Assembly: GCA_963765955.1 (NCBI GenBank)
Contig: CAVXYA010000002.1
Location: forward strand, 186,001 to 250,000
Source: JAXDMK01 sp963765955
Lineage (GTDB): Bacteria > Actinomycetota > Acidimicrobiia > Acidimicrobiales > AC-14
Reading direction: 5' to 3'
Length of the DNA stretch: 64,000 nucleotides
Below are positions 1 through 8,404 of the stretch, in pieces. Numbering within the stretch: position 1 is the first letter of the stretch; the number at the start of each line of letters is the position of its first letter. Made by a program: the position numbers and the translations under genes. Below the pieces are notes generated by a model that had not been told where the DNA came from, did not search any database, and saw only the letters and a program-made list of their open reading frames with translations.

Positions 1-206
1 GCCAGGGGGCCGAGATCGAGGCGCTCGGCCTCCGAACCCACCGCGCCGGCGGTGAAGAAGTCGACCGCCTGCTGGCCGACGAGGATCAGGCCCACCGCCA
101 TCCCCGCCCCACCCACGAGCAGCGTCACCGCCCAGCGGGCCACCGTCCTGGTCGCGGTCCGGAGGCTCCCGCCCGCCCCGTCGCCGACCGCAGGACTGAC
201 GCTCAC
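1..206 (-). CDS. Membrane protein, N-terminal fragment (runs off left edge)
   Basis: Reading leftward from a GTG at 206 gives an open frame of 68 codons to the window edge. A short polar, Arg-containing N-terminus is followed by one strongly hydrophobic segment at about residues 28-45 (WAVTLLVGGAGMAVGLILVG), then an acidic stretch ending SEAERLDLGPL. This is the look of a single-pass or first transmembrane segment of a membrane or exported protein. The rest lies outside the window, so the family cannot be named. Start choice is by frame only. Confidence 0.5.
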   Translation of the reverse strand, partial: MSVSPAVGDGAGGSLRTATRTVARWAVTLLVGGAGMAVGLILVGQQAVDFFTAGAVGSEAERLDLGPL

Positions 207-292
207 AGCCAAAACCTACTTCCCCGCGCCCACGGATTCGATGCCACCCCTCCCGTCATGTGAGCTGAGGAGGTCGGAGGTCGTGCTGGCGC

Positions 293-580
293 CTAGCCCC
301 ACTCCTCGCCGAGCATGGCCTCCAGCCGCTCCTTGCGGCGGGGCTTCTCGGCCTTGGGGGTCTGCTTGGCCCGGCACCGGCCGGAAAGGCCGTGGAGCCA
401 CAGCGCGCTCTTGACGTCGTCGTCGGGCTCGACGACGACCCGGGCATAGCACTCGGGGCAGCGGAAGGTCTTGGGCGTCATCGTCTTGGAGGGCACCGTC
501 TTGGGGGTCATCGTCTTTGGCGTCATGGTCTTAGGCGTCATCGTCTTCTGTGGAGGACTCACTGGAACTTTCGTGCCCAT
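293..580 (-). CDS. Small MTPK-repeat protein with C2HC zinc-finger-like motif
   Basis: A 95-residue basic protein. Residues 12-38 are about five tandem copies of a five-residue unit (K-T-M-T-P). After that comes a CPEC pair (C41, C44), then H63 and C69, spaced like a small C2HC zinc finger, and a Lys/Arg-rich C-terminus. A GGGGA ribosome site lies about 6 bases before the ATG. It is divergent from the gene starting at 737, leaving a 156-base shared upstream region. I do not recognise a family. The Lys/Pro/Thr repeat resembles the basic low-complexity tails of nucleic-acid-binding proteins, but function is not shown. Confidence 0.6.
   Translation of the reverse strand: MGTKVPVSPPQKTMTPKTMTPKTMTPKTVPSKTMTPKTFRCPECYARVVVEPDDDVKSALWLHGLSGRCRAKQTPKAEKPRRKERLEAMLGEEWG
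467..547 (-). repeat. 15-bp in-frame tandem repeat encoding K-T-M-T-P units
   Basis: About five imperfect copies of a 15-base unit (plus-strand form close to GGCGTCATCGTCTTG) lie wholly within the small gene at 293-580 and preserve its frame. One copy is altered (V-P-S-K replaces M-T-P-K). Because the unit is a multiple of three, copy number could change without breaking the gene. Confidence 0.7.
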
Positions 581-736
581 GGAATCCCCAGGATACGCCC
601 ATGCGGGACCCTCCGTGTTTGCAGGTCGGAAAAGTAGAGGGGCTGGTGGCGAGAGCGCCCATCACCTAGCCTGTGGAAAATTTTCCGGGGGGAAGGGGGC
701 CCGCGTGCGACTTCGCTGCGCGGAGATAGGGATTTG

Positions 737-1481
737 ATGGCTGACGGCGTCCTCGTCGTCCTGCTCCTAGCCTTGATCTGGGCCGCCGTGCTGCTCCCCC
801 CAGCCGCCGGCGCGCAGGCCTCGCGGCGAGGCCGAGTTCCTCGGCAGCATCCGCCCTGGCGGTCACCCCCACGACACCGGCGACCCCACCGGCGAGCTGG
901 AGTTGGTCGACCCAACTCGTTCTGGGAGAACTCGTTTCGGGCAGCCCCGCTTCCGGCCCGCCCTCACTCCCAACGCCCGCCGCCGACAGGTGCTGGGGGG
1001 ATTGGTGGTGGCCATCGGGTCAACCCTCGTCCTGGGCCTGATCCCGCCCTTCCGCCTGCTGCTGGTCGTGCACCTGCTCCTCGTGAACTCCTGCCTGGCC
1101 TACGTCGGCCTCCTCGTCCATGTGCGCGACGAGCAGGCGGCCCGCGCCCGGGCGGCAGCGCCGGCCGGTTGGCGCTCCGACCGCCGGCGCGCGGAGGACG
1201 ACTTCGCTGAGCCGGTTCACCCGTACGCCGACGGCTACGGCGACGGCGATTCGGACGAGTTCGGGTACGGCGTGGCCGACGGGGCCTACCTCGACCAGCC
1301 CGCCTATCCCGACGAGATCGCCGAGCCGGCGGCGTACGCCTATGCCGGTGGGGACGGGTACTACGCCGGCTCCGACCTGGCCGAGATGGACGAGGCGTGG
1401 GCCGACGAGGAGTGGGACGAGGACGACCTGGCGGCCGCGGCCTATGTCGACGAGGAGTTGGCTCTCCGCCGTCCGGCCTGA
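737..1481 (+). CDS. Membrane protein with acidic Tyr/Asp-rich tail, interrupted by a frameshift
   Basis: Frame 1 from the ATG at 737 gives an N-terminal transmembrane segment (MADGVLVVLLLALIWAAVLL). The next frame carries the continuation: EAEFLGSIRPGG, a basic linker, two hydrophobic segments around VLGGLVVAIGSTLVLGL and LLLVVHLLLVNSCLAYVGLL, then a 120-residue acidic tail rich in Asp, Glu, Tyr and Gly. The switch needs one base removed near the run of six C at 796-801; the total length is 3n+1. GGAG lies upstream of 737. I read it as one inner-membrane protein of unknown function with three hydrophobic segments. Sequencing error in the C-run is the simplest explanation of the break. Confidence 0.6.
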
Positions 1482-1492
1482 TCCCCTGCCTG

Positions 1493-1508
1493 CCTGGCGT
1501 GCGCCAGG
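1493..1508. promoter_or_regulatory. 16-bp palindrome upstream of the mod operon
   Basis: CCTGGCG-TG-CGCCAGG is a perfect 7-bp inverted repeat with a 2-base centre, lying between the frameshifted membrane gene and the mod operon. It could be an operator for the HTH protein encoded just downstream, or a short terminator stem; there is no T-run. It does not resemble the E. coli ModE box. Confidence 0.35.
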
Positions 1509-1538
1509 TTAGGTAGCCCGTAATCTAGCGCCCGCGGC

Positions 1539-1544
1539 TATTCT
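1539..1544 (+). promoter_or_regulatory. Possible -10 element of a leaderless mod operon transcript
   Basis: TATTCT ends 8 bases before the GTG at 1553, so transcription would begin at or next to the start codon. No Shine-Dalgarno sequence is visible before that GTG, which fits a leaderless message, a common arrangement in actinobacteria. No convincing -35 was seen. Confidence 0.3.
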
Positions 1545-1552
1545 GTCGGTTC

Positions 1553-1954
1553 GTGGCGGACTACCGACTGGGCCAGGCGGCCGAGCTGCTGGGCGTGAGC
1601 GTCGACACCGTTCGCCGCTGGGCCGACGGAGGTCGCCTCGGCACCCATCGCACCGAGGGCGGACACCGGATGGTGGAGGGGGCCGACCTGGCCCGGTTCC
1701 TCACCGAGACCGTGCCGGTGGCGGAGAACGACTCGGCCGGGGCCCAGTCCGCTCGCAACCGCTTTCCCGGCATCGTCACCCGGGTCGTGCGCGACTCGGT
1801 CATGGCCCAAGTCGAGATCCGGTCGGGACCCAACCGCATCGTGTCTCTCATCTCCCGAGAGGCGGCCGATGAGCTGGACCTGGCGCCGGGGGTGCTGGTC
1901 GTGGCCTCGGTGAAGTCCACCAACGTGGGTGTCGAGCGGCCCATTCCCCGGTGA
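1553..1954 (+). CDS. Molybdate-responsive HTH/Mop-domain regulator
   Basis: A 133-residue protein with two parts. Residues 1-50 form a MerR/excisionase-type helix-turn-helix (LGQAAELLGVSVDTVRRWAD, then HRTEGGHRMVEG). Residues 70-130 form a Mop/TOBE domain (FPGIVTRVVRDSVMAQVEI, then ISREAADELDLAPG and VKSTNVGVERP), the fold that binds molybdate or tungstate oxyanions. It is the first gene of the mod operon and overlaps modA by 4 bp, so it probably senses molybdate and controls the transporter, or stores molybdate. It is a compact alternative to the larger ModE. Confidence 0.85.
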   Translation: MADYRLGQAAELLGVSVDTVRRWADGGRLGTHRTEGGHRMVEGADLARFLTETVPVAENDSAGAQSARNRFPGIVTRVVRDSVMAQVEIRSGPNRIVSLISREAADELDLAPGVLVVASVKSTNVGVERPIPR

Positions 1955-2715
1955 AGTGGAAGGGGGCGGTTGCTGCGCTCGTCCTCGCCGTCGCCGGCTG
2001 TGGTGGGGAGGGTGCCGCCGACCGGTCGGAGGGCCTGTCGGGGCGGATCACGGTGCTGGCCGCGTCGTCGCTGGCCGAGTCGTTCACCGAGATCGGGCGT
2101 CGCTTCGAGGCCGACCATCCGGACGTGACGGTGACGTTCAGCTTCGCCGCCTCCTCCAGCGTGGCCCGCCAGCTCGTCGAAGGGGCCCCGGGCGAGGTGC
2201 TGGCCACCGCCGACGAGGCAACCATGGGCGTGGCGGTCGAGGCCGGGGCGGTCGGCTCCCCCACCGTCTTCGCCCGCAACCGGTTGGAGATCGTTACCAG
2301 GCCCGGCAACCCCGAGGGCATCGCCGGCCTGGCCGACCTGTCCCGTCCCGGACTGGTGGTGGTGCTGTGTGCCCCGGGAGTGCCCTGCGGCCGCGCCGCC
2401 ATCCACGCTTTGGAACGGGCGGGCGTCGACATCCGGCCGGCGTCGTCGGAGGAGAACGTGAAGGCGGTGCTGGCCAAGGTCGCCCTGGGCGAGGCCGACG
2501 CCGGGATCGTGTACGTCACCGACGTGCGCGCTGCCGGCGGCGAGGTGACCGGCGTCCGGATCCCCGAGGGTGACAACGTGGTGGTCTCCTATCCGATGGC
2601 GGTCTCGACCACGGCCGGCAACCCGACCGCGGCCCGGGCCTGGTTAGACCTCGTGCTGGGCCCGTCGGGACGGGAGATCCTCGCCCGCTTCGGGTTCCTC
2701 CCCGCCACCCCGTGA
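1951..2715 (+). CDS. modA: Molybdate ABC transporter substrate-binding lipoprotein ModA
   Basis: 254 residues. The N-terminus is a lipoprotein signal (AALVLAVAGC) with the lipobox Cys at residue 17. The mature part starts ITVLAASSLAESFTEIGRRF, the typical ModA opening in which Ser residues ligate the oxyanion, and includes FAASSSVARQL and a late DAGIVYVTDV segment found in this family. It captures molybdate outside the membrane for ModB and ModC. The GTG start overlaps the regulator stop (GTGA), and its own stop overlaps the modB GTG, indicating one translationally coupled operon. Confidence 0.93.
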   Translation: MKWKGAVAALVLAVAGCGGEGAADRSEGLSGRITVLAASSLAESFTEIGRRFEADHPDVTVTFSFAASSSVARQLVEGAPGEVLATADEATMGVAVEAGAVGSPTVFARNRLEIVTRPGNPEGIAGLADLSRPGLVVVLCAPGVPCGRAAIHALERAGVDIRPASSEENVKAVLAKVALGEADAGIVYVTDVRAAGGEVTGVRIPEGDNVVVSYPMAVSTTAGNPTAARAWLDLVLGPSGREILARFGFLPATP

Positions 2716-3518
2716 GCCGACGGGCGGTGAAGCCCCCTCGGGCGGCACTGGCGCTGGCGGGCGTGGCCGTGGCCTTCGTCCTCCTGCCGCTGGCCGGCGT
2801 GCTGTGGCGGGCACCCTGGGCCAGCCTGGGCTCGGAGCTGGCCTCGCCCGAGGTGCGCACCACGCTCCGCCTCTCCCTGGTCTGCTCCCTGGCCGCCACC
2901 GCCGTGGCCGTGGTCCTGGGGGTGCCCCTGGCGTGGGTGCTGGCCCGGGTGGAGTTCCCCGGCCGGCGGCTGGTGCGGGCGCTCACCATCCTTCCCATGG
3001 TGTTCCCCCCCGTCGTCGGCGGGGTGGCCCTGCTGTTGGCGTTCGGCCGGCGGGGCCTCGTGGGCGGCGTGCTCTTCGACTGGTTCGGCGTGCGCCTGCC
3101 CTTCACCACCGCGGGGGCGGTCGTGGCCGAGACGTTCGTGGCCATGCCCTTCCTCGTCATCACCGCCGAGGCCGCTTTCCGGTCCCTCGACCGGGGCTAC
3201 GAGGACGCCGCCCGCACCCTGGGCGCCACCCGGTGGACGGTGTTCCGCCGGGTGACCCTCCCCCTGGCCCGGCCCGGGCTGGCCGCCGGCGTGGCCCTGT
3301 GCTGGGCCCGGGCCCTGGGCGAGTTCGGGGCCACCATCACCTTCGCCGGCAACACCCCCGGCCGCACCCAGACCATCCCCCTGCAGGTGTACCTGCTGCT
3401 CGAGTCGGGGCGGCTGGAGTCGGCCATCGTCCTCAGCCTGGTGCTCCTCGTGGTGTCGGTGGCGGTGCTGGTCGGGCTGCGTGACCGGTGGTTGCTCACC
3501 GGGTCCGGCGCCCGGTGA
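2712..3518 (+). CDS. modB: Molybdate ABC transporter permease ModB
   Basis: 268 residues with about six hydrophobic segments (for example ALALAGVAVAFVLLPLAGVL near the start and VLSLVLLVVSVAVLVGL near the end). The permease signature EDAARTLGATRWTVFRRVTL is present at about residues 160-180; this loop docks onto the ATPase ModC. It forms the membrane channel for molybdate uptake. It overlaps modA upstream and modC downstream by 4 bp each (GTGA). Confidence 0.93.
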   Translation: MSRRAVKPPRAALALAGVAVAFVLLPLAGVLWRAPWASLGSELASPEVRTTLRLSLVCSLAATAVAVVLGVPLAWVLARVEFPGRRLVRALTILPMVFPPVVGGVALLLAFGRRGLVGGVLFDWFGVRLPFTTAGAVVAETFVAMPFLVITAEAAFRSLDRGYEDAARTLGATRWTVFRRVTLPLARPGLAAGVALCWARALGEFGATITFAGNTPGRTQTIPLQVYLLLESGRLESAIVLSLVLLVVSVAVLVGLRDRWLLTGSGAR

Positions 3519-4579
3519 GCGAAGGAGCGGGGCTGGTCGCGTCGGTCGAGGTCCGGCTCGGCCGGCTCCATCTCGACGTCGACCTGGAGGTGGGGCCGGG
3601 CCAGACGATCGCCGTCGTCGGGCCCAACGGCGCCGGCAAGTCCACCCTGCTGCGGGCGCTGGCCGGGATCGAGGTCCTCCGGGGAGGGCGGGTGGTGCTC
3701 GACGGGCGGGTGCTCGACGACGTCGAGGCCGGCGAGCACGTGCCTGCCGAGGCCCGGGCGGTGGCCGTCCTCTTCCAGGACGACCTGCTGTTCCCCCACC
3801 TCAGCGCGCTCGACAACGTCGCCTTCGGCCTTCGTTGTCGAGGGGCCCCGAAGGCCGACGCCAACCGGGCCGCCGCCGGCTGGCTCGACCGCCTGGGCCT
3901 GGCCGACCACGCCCGGTCGAAGCCGGCCCAGCTCTCCGGGGGGCAGGCCCGGCGGGTGGCCCTGGCCCGGGCCCTGGTCACCAAGCCCCGGCTGCTCCTC
4001 CTCGACGAGCCCCTCGCCGCCCTCGACGCCTCGACCCGGCTGGAGACGAGGCGGGAGCTGCGCCGCCTGCTCGAGTCCTACGACGGGATGCGGGTGCTCG
4101 TCACCCACGACCCGGTGGAGGCGGCCAGCCTGGCCGAGCGGCTGGTCGTGGTCGAGGACGGTGAGGTCGTGCAGACGGGGACGCCGGCCGAGATCAGCGC
4201 CCGTCCCCGCAGCCGCTACGTAGCCGACCTGGTGGGAGTGAACCTGCTCCGGGGCACCGCCGCCGGCGACCGGGTCGACCTGCCGGGCGGCGCCGTCCTG
4301 GTGGCGCCCGGCGCGGGCCGGGGCGAGGTGCTGGCTGTTGTCCACCCCCGGGCCGTCGCCCTCCACCGCCGCCCCCCCGACGGTACCCCCCGCAACGTCT
4401 GGCCGGGCGTGGCCCGCAGCGTCGACCGGGAGGGCGACCGGGTGCGGGTGGTGGTCGGCGGCCCGGTGCCGATCGTGGCCGAGGTCACGACCGCCGCCGT
4501 CGACGAGCTCCGCCTGGCCGAGGGGGGCGACGTCTGGGTGTCGGTGAAGGCCACCGAGGTCACCGTCTACCCCGCTTGA
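3515..4579 (+). CDS. modC: Molybdate ABC transporter ATP-binding protein ModC
   Basis: 354 residues. The ATPase domain shows Walker A (GPNGAGKST), the Q-loop (FQDDLLFPHL), the ABC signature LSGGQ, Walker B (RLLLLDEP), the D-loop and the switch His (VLVTHDP). The C-terminal 120 residues form a TOBE/Mop-type oxyanion-binding region, as in ModC proteins whose activity is inhibited by intracellular molybdate. The GTG at 3515 is chosen because it overlaps the modB stop; an upstream in-frame GTG at 3488 would add nine residues and a longer overlap. It ends 9 bases from the convergent tryptophanase gene. Confidence 0.93.
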   Translation: MSEGAGLVASVEVRLGRLHLDVDLEVGPGQTIAVVGPNGAGKSTLLRALAGIEVLRGGRVVLDGRVLDDVEAGEHVPAEARAVAVLFQDDLLFPHLSALDNVAFGLRCRGAPKADANRAAAGWLDRLGLADHARSKPAQLSGGQARRVALARALVTKPRLLLLDEPLAALDASTRLETRRELRRLLESYDGMRVLVTHDPVEAASLAERLVVVEDGEVVQTGTPAEISARPRSRYVADLVGVNLLRGTAAGDRVDLPGGAVLVAPGAGRGEVLAVVHPRAVALHRRPPDGTPRNVWPGVARSVDREGDRVRVVVGGPVPIVAEVTTAAVDELRLAEGGDVWVSVKATEVTVYPA

Positions 4580-4588
4580 GGGTCGACC

Positions 4589-5980
4589 TCAGGGAGCGAC
4601 GGGCTCGAAGCGGGCGGTGAAGTGGCGCAGGTAGGGCGGCTCCCACGTGATCCGGTAGCCGGGCACGTGCTCCCGGCGGGCGCTGACCGCGGCGATCACC
4701 TCGGCCACGTAGTCGATGTGGCTCTGGGTGTAAACCCGCCGGGGCAGGGCCAGGCGCACCAGCTCGTGGGTGGCGGCGGGGCCGAACATCACCGATCCCA
4801 CCTCGACCGCCCGCACCCCGCCCGCCCGGTACAGCTCGACCACCACCGCGTGGGCCGGGAACTGGTCGCGGCCCAGGTGGGGCAGCATCGTCCCCGCGTC
4901 GAGGTAGACGGCGTGGCCGCCGGGCGGGCGGACCGTCTGCACGCCTGCGTCCCAGCACCGCTGGGCCAGGTACTCGGCGGTGCGCACCCGGTACCGGAGG
5001 TACTCGGGATGGAGGACCTCCTCCAGGCCCTGGGCGATGGCCTCCAGGTCGCGGCCGGCGAGGCCTCCGTAGGTCGGGAAGCCCTCGGTGAGGATGAGCA
5101 GGGCCCGGCAGCGGGCGGCCAGGTCGTCGTCGCGGAGGGCGAGGAAGCCGCCGATGTTGGCCAGGCCGTCCTTCTTGGCGCTCATGGTGACGCCGTCGGC
5201 GTAGGAGAACAGCTCCTTGGCCACCTCGGTGGGCGTCCGGTCGGCGTAGCCGTCCTCCCGCTGGATGACGAACCAGCAGTTCTCGGCGAAGCGGGCTGCG
5301 TCGAGGAACAGCGGGACCTCGTAGCGGTCGCACACCGCCCGCACGGCCCGGACGTTGGCCATGGAGACGGGCTGGCCGCCGATGGTGTTGTTGGTGACGG
5401 TGAGGAAGACCATCGGCACCTGATCGGCCCGCTCGGCCAGCACCGCCTCCAGCCGCTCGACGTCGATGTTGCCCTTGAACGGGGCCTCGGCCTGGGTGTC
5501 GGCCGCCTCCGGGCACGGCAGGTCGAGGGCGACGCCCCTGTCGTACTCGATGTTGGCCCGGGTGGTGTCGAAGTGGGTGTTGTTGGGGACGATGTCGCCC
5601 CGCTTCACCGTCTCCGCGAACAGGATGCGCTCGGCTGCCCGCCCCTGGTGGACGGGGATGACGTGGGCCAGCCCGGTGAGATTGGTCACCGCCGCCGTGA
5701 ACCGCTCCCACGACTCGGCGCCGGCGTAGGACTCGTCGCCCCGCATGATCCCGGCCCACTGCTCGGCCGACATGGCGCCGGTGCCGGAGTCGGTGAGCAG
5801 GTCGATCATCACCTCCCGGGCGGCCAGGCCGAAGACGTTGTAGCCGGTGCGGGCCAACGCCGCCTCCCTCTCGGCGGCGGTGGTGAAGTGCAGGGGCTCG
5901 ACCGCCTTGATCCGGAAGGGTTCGAAGATCGTGCGCCAGTTGTCCTCGCCGGCAGCCCCGCCCGTGCTCGTCGGGCTCAC
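4589..5980 (-). CDS. tnaA: Tryptophanase (PLP-dependent beta-eliminating lyase)
   Basis: 463 residues, the normal length for tryptophanase/tyrosine phenol-lyase. Signature stretches include GDESYAGAESW, PVHQGRAAERIL, NNTHFDTTRANIEYDRG, TVTNNTIGGQPVSM, FLDAARFAENCWFV and the PLP site SAKKDGLANIGGF, with K270 the likely Schiff-base lysine. It would cleave tryptophan to indole, pyruvate and ammonia; tyrosine phenol-lyase is the main alternative. The GTG at 5980 is chosen by homology of the N-terminus. No in-frame stop separates it from the upstream GH65 gene, see that entry. Confidence 0.88.
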   Translation of the reverse strand: MSPTSTGGAAGEDNWRTIFEPFRIKAVEPLHFTTAAEREAALARTGYNVFGLAAREVMIDLLTDSGTGAMSAEQWAGIMRGDESYAGAESWERFTAAVTNLTGLAHVIPVHQGRAAERILFAETVKRGDIVPNNTHFDTTRANIEYDRGVALDLPCPEAADTQAEAPFKGNIDVERLEAVLAERADQVPMVFLTVTNNTIGGQPVSMANVRAVRAVCDRYEVPLFLDAARFAENCWFVIQREDGYADRTPTEVAKELFSYADGVTMSAKKDGLANIGGFLALRDDDLAARCRALLILTEGFPTYGGLAGRDLEAIAQGLEEVLHPEYLRYRVRTAEYLAQRCWDAGVQTVRPPGGHAVYLDAGTMLPHLGRDQFPAHAVVVELYRAGGVRAVEVGSVMFGPAATHELVRLALPRRVYTQSHIDYVAEVIAAVSARREHVPGYRITWEPPYLRHFTARFEPVAP

Positions 5981-8404
5981 GGGACGCCTCCCCGCTCGAA
6001 CTGGTGACGCTCCTGGTCGGCCTGGCTCACCGAACGTGTCACCGGCTCGAAGGCGGAGGATGGCGCCCGGTTCCCGGCCCGTCGGTTGGGTCGGGCGGGG
6101 TCGGGGCGCCAGCGCCGGGACCTTGCGCTCCACCGGCACGTCCCTCGACACCGTCAGCTCCTCCCCGTGGTGGGCCAGGGTCAACGGCTCGCCCTCCAGG
6201 AGCTCGTAGGTGACGACCGTCGGTGTGATCTCGACCCGCAGGCGGCGGCCCCGCACCGAGAGGCGGAAGGCGATGCGGCTGAGCTGCTCGGGCAGGCGGG
6301 GGGCGAAGCACAGCCGGCCCCCGTGGTCGCGCAGGCCGCCGAAGCCGCACACGACCGCCGACCAGGTGCCGGCCAGGGCAGCCAGGTGGAGGCCGTCGCG
6401 GGTGTTCTTGCCCAGGTCGAGGAGGTCGATGAGGGCCGTCTCCCGCAGGTACTCGAAGGCCAGGCCGAGGTGTCCGACCTCGGCGGCCACGACGGCCTGG
6501 GTGCAGGCCGACAGCGACGAGTCCCTCACCGTCAGGCGTTCGTAGTAGTCGAAGTCGCGGGCCTTCTCCTGGGGCGTGAAAGCGTCGCCCCGAAGGTGGA
6601 GGGCGAGCACCAGGTCGGCCTGCTTCACCACCTGCTTCCGGTAGAGGTCGAAGTAGGGGTAGTGCAGGAAGAGCGGGTAGTGGTCGGGCGGCGTGGCCTC
6701 GAAGTCCCACGGCTGGTGGTCGGTGAAGCCCTCGGCCTGGGGGTGCACGCCGAGGTCGTCGTCATAGGGGATGACCATGGCCGCAGCCGCGTCCCGCCAC
6801 GACGCCGCCTCCTCGTCGTCGACGCCCAGGGCCCGGGCCCGGCCGGCGTGGCGGGAGGCGGCGTCGGCCGCCGCCACCAGGTTCTGCTGGGCCATGAGGT
6901 TGGTGTAGACGTTGTTGTCGGCGACGGCGCTGTACTCGTCGGGGCCCGTCACCCCGTCGATGCGGAACCGGCCCCGGTGGTCGTGATGGCCGAGGGAACG
7001 CCACAGGCGGGCGGTGCCCACCAGCAGCTCGAGGCCGGTGGTGCGCTCGAACTCCCGGTCGTCGGTGGCCTCCACGTAGCGGACGACGGCCGCCGCGATC
7101 CCGGCGTTGACGTGGAAGCCGGCCGTACCCGCCGGCCAGTAGGCCGAGCACTCCTGGCCGGCGATGGTGCGCCACGGGAAGGCCGCCCCCCGCAGGCCGA
7201 GCTGGGCCGCCCGCTCGGCGGCAAGGGGCATGGTGGTCAGCCGCCAGGCGAGGGCGTCGGCCACCGCGTGGGGCACGGCGTAGGTGAGCACCGGGAGCAC
7301 GAAGACCTCGGTGTCCCAGAACGAGTGGCCGTCGTAGCCGGGCCCGGTGAGACCCTTGGCCGGGATGGCCCGCTTCTCGGCTCGAGCCCCGGCCTGGAGG
7401 ACGTGGAACAGGGCGAAGCGAACCGCCTGCTGTACGTCGGCGTCGCCGTCGACCTCGACGTCGGCCCGGGCCCAGAAGCCGTCGAGATAGCGTCGCTGCT
7501 CGGCCACCAGGCCGTCCCACCCCGTCTGGCGGGCGGCCAGGAGGGCGGCCGCCACCTGGTCCCGCAGGGCGGGGAACGACCGCAGCCCCGACCAGCCGTA
7601 GGCCACGAACTTCACGATCCGCAGGCACTCCCCCGGTTCGAGGACCGTGGTCACCGACACCCGCCCGACGTCGGCGAAGCTCTCCGACTCGACGTCGAGC
7701 GGATTGGCGCCGGTGGCGTCGACCAGGTGGTCCATGCCCGCCGCCATCCGGATGCCGCTGGCCCGGGTGCTGTGGACGAGGATCACCCGCTCCCCGTCCG
7801 CCCCGTGGCCCTCGCCCTGGAGCGGGGCGTCGATGGCTGCCGCCACCCGAGGGTCGCCGGAGCGGATGGGCACCGACTCGTTGGCCACCAGCTCCGACTG
7901 CACGACCACCCGGGCGGGGGCGTCGAGGGCCTCGACCGTGTAGCTGATGGCCGCCACCGCCCGCTGGGTGAGCGAGACCAGGCGCACCGACGACACCCGC
8001 ACCGCCTGGCCCGCGGGCGAGACCCACTCGACCCGGCGGGTGAGAGTGCCCGCCCTCAGGTCGAGGGACCGCTCGTGGGCCCGGAGTTCGCCGTACCGGA
8101 CGTCGAAGGGCTCGTCGTCGACCAACAGGCGCAGGAGCTTGCCGTTGGTGACGTTGATCACGGTCTGGCCCGACTCGGGGTAGCCATAGCCGGCCTCGGC
8201 GTACGGCAGGGGGCGCAGCTCGTAGACGCCGTTGAGGTAGGTGCCAGGGACGCCGAACGGTTCCCCCTCGTCGAGGTTGCCCCGCAGGCCGATGTGGCCG
8301 TTGGACAGGGCGAACACCGACTCGCTCTGGCTCAGGAGGTCGAGGTTGAGCTCGGTCTCCCGGACGCACCAGGGCTCGACGGTGTACGCCGGCTCGACGA
8401 TCAC
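5977..8404 (-). CDS. Glycoside hydrolase family 65 phosphorylase (kojibiose/maltose/trehalose phosphorylase type)
   Basis: Begins at a GTG that overlaps the beta-phosphoglucomutase stop. It has the GH65 N-terminal beta-sandwich (FALSNGHIGLRGNLDEGE), the catalytic (alpha/alpha)6 barrel with FWDTEVFVLP (about 362-371) and GVTGPDEYS, where E490 is the expected general acid, and YPYFDLYRKQVVKQADLVLAL for phosphate binding. It phosphorolyses an alpha-glucosyl disaccharide to beta-glucose-1-phosphate, which the upstream mutase turns into glucose-6-phosphate. As read, the frame has no stop and runs into tryptophanase, giving one 1271-codon ORF. An alternative frame ends with a TGA at 5979-5977 that overlaps the tryptophanase GTG; a +1 shift within about 6000-6130 would reach it. 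I prefer separate proteins. Confidence 0.82.

Noticed and set aside
467..547. Possible CRISPR-like or iteron repeat
   Set aside because: 15-bp contiguous in-frame units in a small gene; no unique spacers or origin features.
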